From Mycobacterium sp. D16Q13 (GTDB lineage: Bacteria; Actinomycetota; Actinomycetes; Mycobacteriales; Mycobacteriaceae), in assembly GCF_002013375.1 (NCBI RefSeq), contig NZ_MAEW01000018.1, positions 1 through 64,000 of the forward strand: a stretch of 64,000 bases of DNA, given 5' to 3'. The translations under genes were made by a program, and so were the position numbers. Positions within the stretch are counted from its first letter, which is position 1. Each line of letters starts with the position of its first letter. Under the pieces are notes generated by a model that saw nothing but the letters and a program-made list of their open reading frames with translations, searched no databases and had not been told where the DNA came from. Shown piece by piece: positions 42,136 to 50,824 of the stretch.

Positions 42136-43092
42136 GTGACCGCGGACGGACGGTCCCGCCCGGTAGCTCTTTTTGTCATGGGTATGGCGCGGTCCGGGAC
42201 ATCGGCGATTACCCGGGCGCTCTCGCTATGCGGTGGTGCGCTACCTCCCGCGCTCGCGGGTGCGAACCAGGCCAATCCGCGGGGCTATTGGGAGCCACGC
42301 AAAGCCATCATCCTCAACGAGAGGATCTTGCATCGGAACGGCAGCTCCAGATTCGACACCACCTTACGTCTCCAGGAAGAGGGCGGGCTCGATGCTGGTG
42401 AGAGGACGGCGTGTATCGCCGAGATCCGCGCATATCTTGCGTCGTTGCCGCCGGCGCCGCTGCTGATCATCAAGGACCCGAGGATAAATCTTCTGTCCGA
42501 CATGTGGTTTGAGGCGGCTCGGCTGGCTGGATACGACGTGGCGACAGTGGTGGCGGTGCGTCATCCGACGGAGGTCATTGCCTCGGTGGCGGCCCAGGCG
42601 GCCGCGTCGCCGGAGTTCTCGAGTGCGTTGTGGCTCAAGTTCAATCTGTTGGCTGAGGCGAACACTCGTGATGTGCCGCGCGTGTTCGTGGGGTACGCCA
42701 ACCTCCTTGAGGATTGGCGCCGGGAAATGAAACGAATCTCGGTGGCGCTTGGGCTCGACCTGGACACCCGGGACGAGGCAGCGATCGAGGAGTTTCTCGA
42801 AACCGATCTTCGACGCCAGAAATATTGTGGCCCAGTGACAGAGCCCTTCGGGACGGACTGGATGTCCGTGGTCTATCAAACGTTCTGTGCGGCCGCTGCG
42901 GACGAACCCTGGGACCCGTCGGCATTGGAACAGGTCATGGAGTCGTACCGGGTAAGCGAACGCGGCTTCCGGGCGATGCTCGAGGATTACCAGAGATTCC
43001 ACAAGCTGAGTCGGCGCACCCGCCCGTCGATGATGAAGCTGATCTACGAGGTCATGGCGACTGCTCATGGGAGACGCGGGACATGGGCATGA
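42136..43092 (+). CDS. PAPS-dependent sulfotransferase family protein
   Basis: The protein has 318 residues from a GTG at 42136. The start contains the 5'-phosphosulfate-binding loop (VMGMARSGTSAITRAL), then RGYWEPRKAIILNERIL, IIKDPRINLL and VVAVRHPTEVIAS, which supplies the 3'-phosphate-binding Arg and Ser. This is the arrangement of bacterial carbohydrate or lipid sulfotransferases. Sitting between methyltransferases, GAP proteins and glycosyltransferases, it may sulfate the glycosylated lipopeptide; sulfated GPL-type lipids have been described in M. fortuitum. Donor supply (PAPS) would come from elsewhere. Confidence 0.88.
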   Translation: MTADGRSRPVALFVMGMARSGTSAITRALSLCGGALPPALAGANQANPRGYWEPRKAIILNERILHRNGSSRFDTTLRLQEEGGLDAGERTACIAEIRAYLASLPPAPLLIIKDPRINLLSDMWFEAARLAGYDVATVVAVRHPTEVIASVAAQAAASPEFSSALWLKFNLLAEANTRDVPRVFVGYANLLEDWRREMKRISVALGLDLDTRDEAAIEEFLETDLRRQKYCGPVTEPFGTDWMSVVYQTFCAAAADEPWDPSALEQVMESYRVSERGFRAMLEDYQRFHKLSRRTRPSMMKLIYEVMATAHGRRGTWA

Positions 43093-43122
43093 CATGGGTC
43101 TCCCGCTGGTCACCTCACAGCT

Positions 43123-43920
43123 TTAGGCGATGCCGTTGACTACCTGAATGATTCCAGCGACTGAGAATATGGTGATGAGCACCTGGCGGCGGTGGGCTAG
43201 TGCCCAATCATGCATTGGCCGCAGTACCGCAAGGGTTTTCGCGGGCGCGACCAGATAGCTGACGAGGGTGATCTCAACCACCGTGAACATTCCAAAGACG
43301 AACAGGACGACGGCGATGACCTGGGTTCCGATCGGGGAACCCGAGGTCACGACGGGGGTGAGCACGAAGACCACCAGCATGGGGGGCGGTAGTCCGGCTA
43401 GGCCGAACACAAAGGCGACCCATAACGCCCCGTCTTCCCAGGCTTTTTGGAGTCGGCGGAGCAACCGCCGGAACATGGAATCTCCCGCCGCATCCTCGTC
43501 CTGAAGGGTGCCAAACGGGGATGTGATGGGGCTTGGGGTATGTGTGTCATCTATGCGGGCCGAGGGGTCGCCCGCCGATACCCGCACACGCATTCGCTGA
43601 CGGACCGAGCGTGCTGCCATGAGCGTTGCGATGGACAGCATGAGAACGCCCATACTGAGATTGACCAACCGGGTGGTGATGCTGTTACCCGGCGTGGCCA
43701 TATCTTCCACGAAGGTGCGAACTGATGGTGCTATGTGCAGCACCATCAGCGGTATCAGCAGGCCCGCAAGACTCACGATCATGCTGCCAATCCAGTAGGC
43801 GGCCAGATTCTGGACCGGTTGAGGCCGCGAGATCATCAGGACGATGATGGCGAGCAATACCGGATTGACCGCGAACATGAGCGCCATCGCGAGCAGTAGA
43901 CCCCACACGGCCCGGAACAC
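43123..43920 (-). CDS. GAP-family integral membrane protein (first copy)
   Basis: The protein has 265 residues and six membrane segments split three plus three by a polar loop of about 60 residues (VRQRMRVRVSAGDPSARIDD ...). It carries the family's ISRPQPVQNLAAYWIG segment after the first helix. GAP (GPL addressing protein) is needed to bring GPL to the mycobacterial cell surface. It is transcribed against the biosynthetic genes, with its paralogue 121 bases upstream on the same strand. Confidence 0.88.
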   Translation of the reverse strand: MFRAVWGLLLAMALMFAVNPVLLAIIVLMISRPQPVQNLAAYWIGSMIVSLAGLLIPLMVLHIAPSVRTFVEDMATPGNSITTRLVNLSMGVLMLSIATLMAARSVRQRMRVRVSAGDPSARIDDTHTPSPITSPFGTLQDEDAAGDSMFRRLLRRLQKAWEDGALWVAFVFGLAGLPPPMLVVFVLTPVVTSGSPIGTQVIAVVLFVFGMFTVVEITLVSYLVAPAKTLAVLRPMHDWALAHRRQVLITIFSVAGIIQVVNGIA

Positions 43921-44041
43921 TACCCAGGCCGACGCGCTTTCTTCGGCGAATGGCGAACCAAAGCAATCAGCAACCCCGTTATCGAATCTGACGAACCGTT
44001 GTGCCCGAATGGGTTTCGCGTGGGCACCTGGATCTGAACTC

Positions 44042-44839
44042 TCAGATGCCGCTCAGGCCGTGGATCAAAAGTGATATCCCAGCCACTATGCACATGGCTA
44101 TCAGAATCTTTCGCCGATGAGTCAGTGCCCAGTCATGCAACAGTTGCACGACCGCTTGGGTTTTCGTGGGCGCGGCCAGGTAGCTCATCAGCGTCAGTTC
44201 GACGATCGCCAGGACGCCGATGATAAAGACGACTGCGACAGTGATCTGCGTCCCGAGCGCAGCGCCTGAGGTCACCAGGATGGCTATGAGGAACAGGCCC
44301 GCGTCTGGTTCGATTCCGCCGAGTAGCAGGCCGATCAGGAACGCGACCCATAACGATCCGTTTTCCCATGCACTGGCGGCCTTGCGCAGCAGTCGCCGGA
44401 GCCGCGACCCGCCATCGGTCGAGGTGTCTTCGGTGCGGCCCAGAAGGCGCGAGATGGGGTTCTGCGTTGGCGGATTCGGGTCTGGGGCCAGAACATCTTC
44501 GCCCGCGTACTGCAGCTGACGCTGACGCAACCGCGGCCACACTGCTATTAGCGCGGCAACCGACAGCGCGAGCGCACCCATGCCTAGTTGAACGTGCCGA
44601 ATGGCGGGGCTGACCGCCACGCTCTGTGCGAATGATCTGAACATCGGCGTGACGTGCAGCAGTGTCAGTGGCGCCACCACAGCGGGGATGCAACCGATGA
44701 GGCAGCCCGCCCAGTAAACGAGGAGATTTTGCACGGGCTGTGGCCGAGAGATCACGAGCAGGGTGATGCCCAGGCGGATCGGATTCAGGGCGACCAGTAC
44801 GACGAGCGCTAGCACCGATCCCCACACGTACGAAGACAC
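44042..44839 (-). CDS. GAP-family integral membrane protein (second copy)
   Basis: From the GTG at 44837-44839 the protein has 265 residues, exactly the length of its neighbour; upstream in-frame codons are not protein-like. It shares the ISRPQPVQNLLVYWAG segment, the six-helix layout and the closing HDWALTHRRKILIAM segment with the first copy. The central loop differs (DVLAPDPNPPTQNPIS). Both probably descend from one duplication. It is divergent from the methyltransferase gene at 44957. Confidence 0.86.
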   Translation of the reverse strand: MSSYVWGSVLALVVLVALNPIRLGITLLVISRPQPVQNLLVYWAGCLIGCIPAVVAPLTLLHVTPMFRSFAQSVAVSPAIRHVQLGMGALALSVAALIAVWPRLRQRQLQYAGEDVLAPDPNPPTQNPISRLLGRTEDTSTDGGSRLRRLLRKAASAWENGSLWVAFLIGLLLGGIEPDAGLFLIAILVTSGAALGTQITVAVVFIIGVLAIVELTLMSYLAAPTKTQAVVQLLHDWALTHRRKILIAMCIVAGISLLIHGLSGI

Positions 44840-44956
44840 TACGCGGTAGGTTCGTGCTCTGGGGTTCCTTTGAAAGTTGTTCTGTGGCGGGCTGTCACAG
44901 GTCCTTGGCACGCGGTGCGCGCTCTCCGGACTCACACCCTCGTGGAGGAGATTTGA

Positions 44957-45937
44957 ATGACGGTGGTTACCAGTGCGTGCCGACTGTGCGACTCGACCGG
45001 CCCTCATCGAACGCTTGAGGTTCGCGAGATGATGTTCGGCACCCGCGAGGTGTTCGAATACTTCAGCTGCGCCGAGTGTGACACGTTACAGATCGTCAAT
45101 GCACTTGAGGGTGACGAGCTCATGCGGCATTACCCCGCGGCCTACTATTCACACAACGGCTCGGCCCAGCCGAAGGCCTTTCAATGGCTGGTCGCGCAGC
45201 GAGACCTATTCACATTGCGAAGCGGGGGAAGGATTTTTGGGTCAGCCATGGCCTCGCCTGTACCAGAGGGCATCTTCCGGGTGCTGCTCGGGGGAGATGC
45301 CGTCAAGATGCTCGCGGGGCTTGGAATTGAACGCGATGCGCGGATCTTGGATGTCGGATGTGGAAGCGGTGCGTTGCTGGACCGGCTCGCGAGAGTGGGG
45401 TTCGTCAGCTTGCTCGGGGCCGACCCCTTTATCGCAGGGGATAGCGAGTCGCGCGAACGTATACCGCTGCTGCAGCGCTATTTGAGCGATGTACCAGGTG
45501 AATTCGATCTCATCATGTTCAATCACTCGCTCGAACACATGCCAGATCCGGTGGCTACGCTCGAGGTGGCGTCCAGAAAGTTGGCCGACGGCGGCATGTG
45601 CCTGGCCCGGGTGCCGACAACGTCATCAGAAGCCTGGGCGATCTACGGAGCCGATTGGGTGCAGGCCGACGCGCCTCGGCACATGGTCATACCGTCACGA
45701 CGGGGAATGGCTCTGGCCGCAGAGCGCGCGGGATTGCGGGTCGCGCAGACATTTGATGATTCAACTTTTGGTCAGTTCACGGGAAGTGAGGCCTATCGGG
45801 CTGATGTTCCGGTGACCGACCCCAAAATCCTTCGGATGTTCCGTCCCAAGCAGATATGGGGGTGGGAGAAGCGGGCCAGACAGCTCAATCAGCAGAACCG
45901 TGGTGACCAGACCGGTTTTGTGCTGCGGGTCAAGTAG
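44957..45937 (+). CDS. SAM-dependent methyltransferase with N-terminal zinc-binding motif
   Basis: The protein has 326 residues from an ATG with GGAGGA upstream. The first 45 residues carry two Cys pairs (CRLCD and CAEC), a zinc-ribbon-like module. A class I methyltransferase domain follows with ILDVGCGSGALLDRL and FDLIMFNHSLEHMPDP. This combination occurs in sugar C-methyltransferases and in related enzymes of cell-surface glycan biosynthesis, so a role in making or modifying a deoxysugar is a reasonable guess. The two glycosyltransferase genes follow on the same strand. Confidence 0.82.
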   Translation: MTVVTSACRLCDSTGPHRTLEVREMMFGTREVFEYFSCAECDTLQIVNALEGDELMRHYPAAYYSHNGSAQPKAFQWLVAQRDLFTLRSGGRIFGSAMASPVPEGIFRVLLGGDAVKMLAGLGIERDARILDVGCGSGALLDRLARVGFVSLLGADPFIAGDSESRERIPLLQRYLSDVPGEFDLIMFNHSLEHMPDPVATLEVASRKLADGGMCLARVPTTSSEAWAIYGADWVQADAPRHMVIPSRRGMALAAERAGLRVAQTFDDSTFGQFTGSEAYRADVPVTDPKILRMFRPKQIWGWEKRARQLNQQNRGDQTGFVLRVK

Positions 45938-46097
45938 CGCCAAATCTGTACGCCCCGTCTAGGGATGCTGGCGTATTCCCAAATCTCTTGAATTTAAAGT
46001 CAATAACGCGTGTACCGGGATATGCTGCCGGTCGGTTGAGCCGTGGCGAGGCTCCCGCTTTCATTCCGCAGGAACACTGGAAGTGAAGGGCTCTGCG

Positions 46098-47378
46098 ATG
46101 AAATTCGTACTGTCATTCTATGGAACACGTGGTGACGTCGAGCCTGGCATCGCCGTTGGCCGTGAGTTGTTGCGCCGCGGGCACGACGTACGCATGGTCG
46201 TCCCACCCGACCTCGTTGACTTCACTGAGGCGGCCGGACTATCCGCGGTCGCCTGTGGACCGGACGTGCGGGTGTGGCAGGACGTGAACCGTGACTTCTG
46301 GGCGCGATTCTTGCGGAACTTCTGGAAGAACTTCTGGAGGGTCCGGGACCTTCGGGAGCTGCTGCGTGAAGATTGGCGGTTCCTGGTTCAGTGCTGGGAG
46401 GACGTCAGTACGACGCTGAGATCGCAAGCGGCTGATGCCGACCTGCTGTTCACCGGCGTCCTCGGTGAGGAGTCGGCCGGTAACGTCGCGGAGTTCTACT
46501 CCCTGCCGTTCGCCACGCTGCACGTGTTTCCGATTCGCGCCAACGGTCAGCTTGTTCCGGGAATGCCTGCCCGGCTGGGCCGGTCCATCATGAGGTTGTC
46601 GGAGTGGCTGGGGTGGCCGATGTTCAAAAGGCTAGAGGATCCGCAGCGTCGTGAGCTGGGCCTGCCTAAGGCCACCGGTCCTTCGCCCTGGCGGATCGCA
46701 GAGCGCGGGTCGTTGGAGATCCAGGCCTATGACGAGGTGTGTATGCCCGGATTGGCGACGGAATGGGCGGAATACGATGGTCGGCGGCCCTTCGTGGGCG
46801 CACTGACACTCGATCTACCAACAGATTCCGATGACGAAGTGGCCTCGTGGATTGCCGAGGGAGAACCGCCGATTTGTTTCGGCTTCGGCAGCATGCCCGT
46901 CGAGTCAGCCGTCGAGACGCTAGCCATGATCAGCGGGGCATGTGATCAGCTGGGAGAGAGGGCGTTGGTGTGCGCCGGGGGAAGTGATTTCAGCCATGTC
47001 CCACTTTTCGAGAATGTCAAAGTGGTTGGCGTGATGAACTATTCTGCCGCCTTTCCGGCGTGCCGCGCGGTGGTGCACCACGGCGGTGCGGGCACCACCG
47101 CGGCGAGTCTGCGGGCGGGAGTACCCACGCTGGTGCTGTCGACGGACCTCGATCAGACGTTGTGGGGAGCGCGCGTCAAGCGGCTGAAAGTGGGTACCGC
47201 GCGGCGTTTCTCGGCGACGACCGAGAAGACACTGGTCGCGGACCTGCGCACCATCCTCGACGCGCAGTACGTCACGCGTGCCCGTGAGGTTGCCAGCCGA
47301 ATGACCAAAGCCGCTGAGAGTCCGGTGACCGCCGCCGATCTGCTGGAAGAGTTCGTTCGGCTCAAGCGGGCCGGCTGA
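46098..47378 (+). CDS. GT1-family glycosyltransferase (GPL-type, first of tandem pair)
   Basis: The protein has 426 residues from the ATG at 46098, seven bases after GAAGGG; this start gives exactly the length of the tandem copy. The N-terminal Rossmann half begins KFVLSFYGTRGDVEPGIAVGRELLRRGH, and the C-terminal half holds the nucleotide-sugar motif HHGGAGTT followed by DLDQTLWG. This is the family of GPL glycosyltransferases Gtf1-Gtf3, which add 6-deoxytalose or rhamnose to the Thr and alaninol hydroxyls. Which sugar is added here cannot be told. Confidence 0.9.
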   Translation: MKFVLSFYGTRGDVEPGIAVGRELLRRGHDVRMVVPPDLVDFTEAAGLSAVACGPDVRVWQDVNRDFWARFLRNFWKNFWRVRDLRELLREDWRFLVQCWEDVSTTLRSQAADADLLFTGVLGEESAGNVAEFYSLPFATLHVFPIRANGQLVPGMPARLGRSIMRLSEWLGWPMFKRLEDPQRRELGLPKATGPSPWRIAERGSLEIQAYDEVCMPGLATEWAEYDGRRPFVGALTLDLPTDSDDEVASWIAEGEPPICFGFGSMPVESAVETLAMISGACDQLGERALVCAGGSDFSHVPLFENVKVVGVMNYSAAFPACRAVVHHGGAGTTAASLRAGVPTLVLSTDLDQTLWGARVKRLKVGTARRFSATTEKTLVADLRTILDAQYVTRAREVASRMTKAAESPVTAADLLEEFVRLKRAG

Positions 47379-47385
47379 ACCCGCG

Positions 47386-48666
47386 ATGAAGTTCGTGTTG
47401 GCGAGCTATGGCACGCGCGGTGACATCGAGCCGTGTGTCGCGGTCGGCCGCGAGCTGCTACGTCGGGGGCACGAGGTGCAGATGGCCGTTCCGCCCGACC
47501 TTATCGCGTTCGTCGAGGCGGCCGGACCTATCGCGGTCCCGTACGGGCCGGATCTGCAGGCAGTTCTCGACGCGCACCGCGATTTCTGGACGCACTTCTT
47601 TCGCAACTTCTGGAAGATCCGGGATTTGATCAGGATGCGGCGCGACGTGGTGGAGCCGTTTCTCCAATGTTGGAAGGACATCGTCGCCACTCTGACATCG
47701 TTGGCTGAAGGGGCCGACCTGCTCTTCACCGGTGTGAATTTCGAGGACGCCGCGGGCAATGTCGCGGAGTACTACGACATTCCGCTGGCCACGCTGCACT
47801 TCTTTCCCTTGCGGGCCAACGGCCACTTCCTGCCGTTTCTGCCCGCGCCAGTGAGCCGATCGACAATGAAGGCTGGCGAGTGGCTCGCCTGGCGGAATGC
47901 GAGGAAGGTTGAGGGTGTCCAGCGCGGTGAGCTGGCGCTGCCGAAGGCCGCCGTACCCTCACCGTGGCGAATCACCGATCGCGGTTCGCTGGAGATTCAG
48001 GCCTATGACGAGGTCTGCTTTCGCGGACTGGCCGCCGAATGGGCGGAGCATGAGGGCCGTCGCCCGTTCGTGGGTGCGCTGACACTTGATCTGCCGACGG
48101 AGTTTGATGACGAAGTGGCGGCGTGGATTGCTTCCGGTGCGCCGCCGGTTTTCTTCGGCTTTGGCAGTCTGCCGGTCGAATCTGCCGCCAAGACACTTGC
48201 CATGATCGGTTCGGCGTGTGACCAATTGGGCGAGCGGGCGCTGGTATGTTCGGCCGGATCCGACTTCAGCGATTTCCCTCCCGCTGAGAACGTCAAAGTG
48301 GTTGGTGCGATGCGCTATTCCGTTGCCTTCCCGGCCTGTCGTGCGGTGGTGCACCACGGTGGCACGGGCACCACCGCCGCGGGCCTGCGGGCGGGCGTTC
48401 CCACCTTGATACTTTCGACGGACCTCGATCAGACACTGTGGGGATCGCGGGTCAAACGATTGAAAGTGGGGACCGCCCGGCGGCTCTCGGCCACGACGAA
48501 GAAGACCTTGGTGGCTGACCTACGCACCATCCTCGAACCGGACTGTGTGGCTCGTGCCCGCGAGCTCGCTGCTCGAATGACCAGGCCCGCCGACAGCGTT
48601 GTGATCACGGCAGATCTCGTGGAGAGTCTGGCGGCAGCTAGAGCTGCGAGTCGCTGGACTGCGTAA
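47386..48666 (+). CDS. GT1-family glycosyltransferase (GPL-type, second of tandem pair)
   Basis: The protein has 426 residues and starts seven bases after the stop of the first copy. It opens KFVLASYGTRGDIEPCVAVGRELLRRGH and keeps HHGGTGTT and DLDQTLWG. The two genes are clear tandem duplicates, with most divergence in the acceptor-facing middle of the N-terminal half (a five-residue KNFWR block is missing here), which suggests different acceptors or positions. The 3' end overlaps the convergent P450 gene by 29 bases. Confidence 0.9.
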   Translation: MKFVLASYGTRGDIEPCVAVGRELLRRGHEVQMAVPPDLIAFVEAAGPIAVPYGPDLQAVLDAHRDFWTHFFRNFWKIRDLIRMRRDVVEPFLQCWKDIVATLTSLAEGADLLFTGVNFEDAAGNVAEYYDIPLATLHFFPLRANGHFLPFLPAPVSRSTMKAGEWLAWRNARKVEGVQRGELALPKAAVPSPWRITDRGSLEIQAYDEVCFRGLAAEWAEHEGRRPFVGALTLDLPTEFDDEVAAWIASGAPPVFFGFGSLPVESAAKTLAMIGSACDQLGERALVCSAGSDFSDFPPAENVKVVGAMRYSVAFPACRAVVHHGGTGTTAAGLRAGVPTLILSTDLDQTLWGSRVKRLKVGTARRLSATTKKTLVADLRTILEPDCVARARELAARMTRPADSVVITADLVESLAAARAASRWTA

Positions 48667-50041
48667 TGGCATGAGAACCGGCGGGACATGCCGGTGCCGC
48701 TGCGGGCTCGCGATCCCTGATCGCTTGAACACGGATAAGCCCACCACGATGTGGCACGAAAGTGACGTGCTTCGCCTGCTGCTTCTCATCGGGAGCCTCG
48801 GTGGTGCACAAGTCAACCCGGCGCAGGATCTCACGCAGGACAACCCGAATTTCGACCATCGCGAAGGTGGCCCCAAGACAGCGGCGGTTGCCTCCACCGA
48901 ACGGCAGCCAGGTGGTCGGGCTCAGCGCGGTGCCGAGCATCCGATCCGGGTCGAATCGGTCTGGATCCGGGTACACGTCGGCGCTCGCATGAACAAGTCC
49001 GATCGCCGGATCGACCATGATGCCGGCCGGTAGCCGATAGCCGCCGACCTCGACCGGTTCCTTGAGCACCCTGCCCGAACTGAAGATCACCGGCCGGATG
49101 CGCAACGTCTCTTTCGTCACCGCGTCGAGGTATTCGTCGCCCGACGGATCACCCGCGGCGCTGGCATCGGCGGCCCGCACGGCCTTCGCCAGTGCGGTGG
49201 GGTGGCGGGTCAGTCGTTCCAGCACCCAGGACAGCGCCGTCGCAGTGGTCTCGTGTCCGGCCGCGATGGACGTCAGGAGGTGATCACGCAGTTCTTGGTC
49301 GGACATGGTGCGGCCGTTGCCGTCGGTGGCGCCTACCAGCATGGCCAACACATCGGTGCGCTCAGCCAGGTTGGGATCGGCACGGCGTTCGGCGATCTCC
49401 GCGTAGAGCAAGGCATCGGTCTCTGCCATTCGCCTGCCGACCCCCCGCCAGGGGAAGTAGCGCCGCAGGCCCGGATTGGTAATCGCCGGTGTTTCCCACG
49501 GCTTCATGTAGAGCAGACGCGGCACGACCTTGCGGAGTGCGGCCAGCCGCGTCGGGTCGGTGGCGCCGATAACTGTTCGCAGGATCACCTCGAGTGTGAT
49601 GTCGGTGGTCTTCGGAGCAACGGAGAAGTCTTCACCGACCGGCCATTTGGTTATGTTTGCGGCAGCGATCGCGGCCATCTGAGCGGCCTGGCGCGCGACG
49701 GCGTCGCGATGAAACGCCGGCATGAGCAGGCGACGCTGGTCGTGGTGGGCGTCCTCGTCGAGTACGAACAGGGAGCTATCACCGAGGAGGCCCCGAAAGA
49801 ACCAGTGTGCCTCGCCGGAATGAAAGACCCGCGGGTCGCCGGCGTACACCGTCTTGATATCGGCGGGATTTGCGAGGTATACCACCTTGCCCGACAAGGG
49901 AATACGCAGCGTGAAGACGTTGCCATAGCGGCGCTGGCATCCGGCCAGGAAGCGCAGGCCATAGGCGGCCATCAATACGGACTGCACCACCAGGGGGAGC
50001 GGAGGCCCGGGCGGCAGTGCGGTTTTCGCAGTTTTGCTCAC
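48638..50041 (-). CDS. Cytochrome P450
   Basis: The protein has 467 residues from a GTG at 50039-50041. All P450 landmarks are present: the I-helix AGHETT (261-266), the K-helix ETLRIRP (311-317) and the heme loop FGGGNRRCLG with ligand Cys388. A proline-rich PPGPPLP stretch near the N-terminus follows a short polar start; there is no membrane anchor. Its location between the glycosyltransferases and mbtH suggests that it hydroxylates the lipopeptide acyl chain or an amino-acid side chain (inference). It is divergent from mbtH. Confidence 0.9.
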   Translation of the reverse strand: MSKTAKTALPPGPPLPLVVQSVLMAAYGLRFLAGCQRRYGNVFTLRIPLSGKVVYLANPADIKTVYAGDPRVFHSGEAHWFFRGLLGDSSLFVLDEDAHHDQRRLLMPAFHRDAVARQAAQMAAIAAANITKWPVGEDFSVAPKTTDITLEVILRTVIGATDPTRLAALRKVVPRLLYMKPWETPAITNPGLRRYFPWRGVGRRMAETDALLYAEIAERRADPNLAERTDVLAMLVGATDGNGRTMSDQELRDHLLTSIAAGHETTATALSWVLERLTRHPTALAKAVRAADASAAGDPSGDEYLDAVTKETLRIRPVIFSSGRVLKEPVEVGGYRLPAGIMVDPAIGLVHASADVYPDPDRFDPDRMLGTALSPTTWLPFGGGNRRCLGATFAMVEIRVVLREILRRVDLCTTEAPDEKQQAKHVTFVPHRGGLIRVQAIRDREPAAAPACPAGSHAITQSSDSQL

Positions 50042-50576
50042 TTTGCGTGATCCTAAGTACTAGACGGTATGACAGCTCACATGCCGGCGGCCTCGGCAGC
50101 GGCTGGCGCGAGTTTGCCTGTCGCGGAAACTGACTCAGTCCGGGGCGCAACGGTGCCCACCAACGGTACGAGTGTTGAGTCGGGTGCGCAGGCACTTTCG
50201 GAGGTTGGGCATGTCGACGGGGGGTATCAGGCCGATCGCCGAGGGCGCTTCTGCGGGACAAATCTGGTCACGTGCGGTACCTCGTCGAGTGCCGCACGAT
50301 ACGTGCCGCGGGGCTTACAGCAAATCATGAGACAACAGGAACCTTCTGTGTCGTAGCAGTGGCGGCGAGCTGATCATGACCGGTTTGGTAACGAATAGCA
50401 GCCAATTCGCACCTCCTGGGCCAATCGTGTCGGGCAATGACGACCGGCCATTCAGGTTTCTAACTGGCCAGTAGCAAGTATTGGCGATTTCTCTAAAAAC
50501 ACGCACCGGCGGCGCTTTCTCCGTTATTTTTAGAACAGGTTCCACTTATCGCGTGTGGATGGTGTCGGGAGAAGTG
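50042..50576. other. Intergenic control region between P450 and mbtH
   Basis: These 535 bases separate divergent genes and presumably carry both promoters. The 3' half is distinctly richer in A+T than the surroundings. A perfect palindrome ACTGGCCAGT lies at 50463-50472. An open frame at 50069-50356 (95 codons, Ser/Ala/Gly-rich) has no protein-like pattern and I do not accept it. The exact promoter is not identifiable by eye. Confidence 0.4.
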
Positions 50577-50807
50577 TTGAGTATCAACCCATTTGATGAT
50601 GACAAGGGCAGCTTTTTGGTTCTGGTCAACGACGAAGAACAGCACAGTCTGTGGCCGGCCTTTGTCGATGTTCCAGCCGGATGGCGAGTGGTTTTCGGTG
50701 CGGCGGATCGTGCTGCCTGCTTGGACAACATAGAGCAGAACTGGCCCGACATTAGGCCAAAAAGCCTGCGCGAGAGGGTGGCACAGGGTCGGACTGTTGA
50801 TCATTAA
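50577..50807 (+). CDS. mbtH: MbtH-like NRPS accessory protein
   Basis: From the TTG at 50577, with GGGAGA just upstream, the protein has 76 residues, the standard MbtH length. It carries the signature SINPFDDDKGSFLVLVNDEEQHSLWP, then VPAGWRVVFG and NWPDIRPKSLRE, including the conserved tryptophans that contact the adenylation domain. MbtH proteins bind and stabilise or activate NRPS adenylation domains. It lies 17 bases before the NRPS start and is surely co-transcribed with it. A GTG at 50574 is an alternative start. Confidence 0.93.
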   Translation: MSINPFDDDKGSFLVLVNDEEQHSLWPAFVDVPAGWRVVFGAADRAACLDNIEQNWPDIRPKSLRERVAQGRTVDH

Positions 50808-50824
50808 GCAGTGGGCGGGGACCG

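Noticed and set aside
50069..50356. A 95-codon open frame between P450 and mbtH
   Set aside because: Low-complexity Ala/Ser/Gly composition, no ribosome-binding site, lies in a divergent promoter gap.
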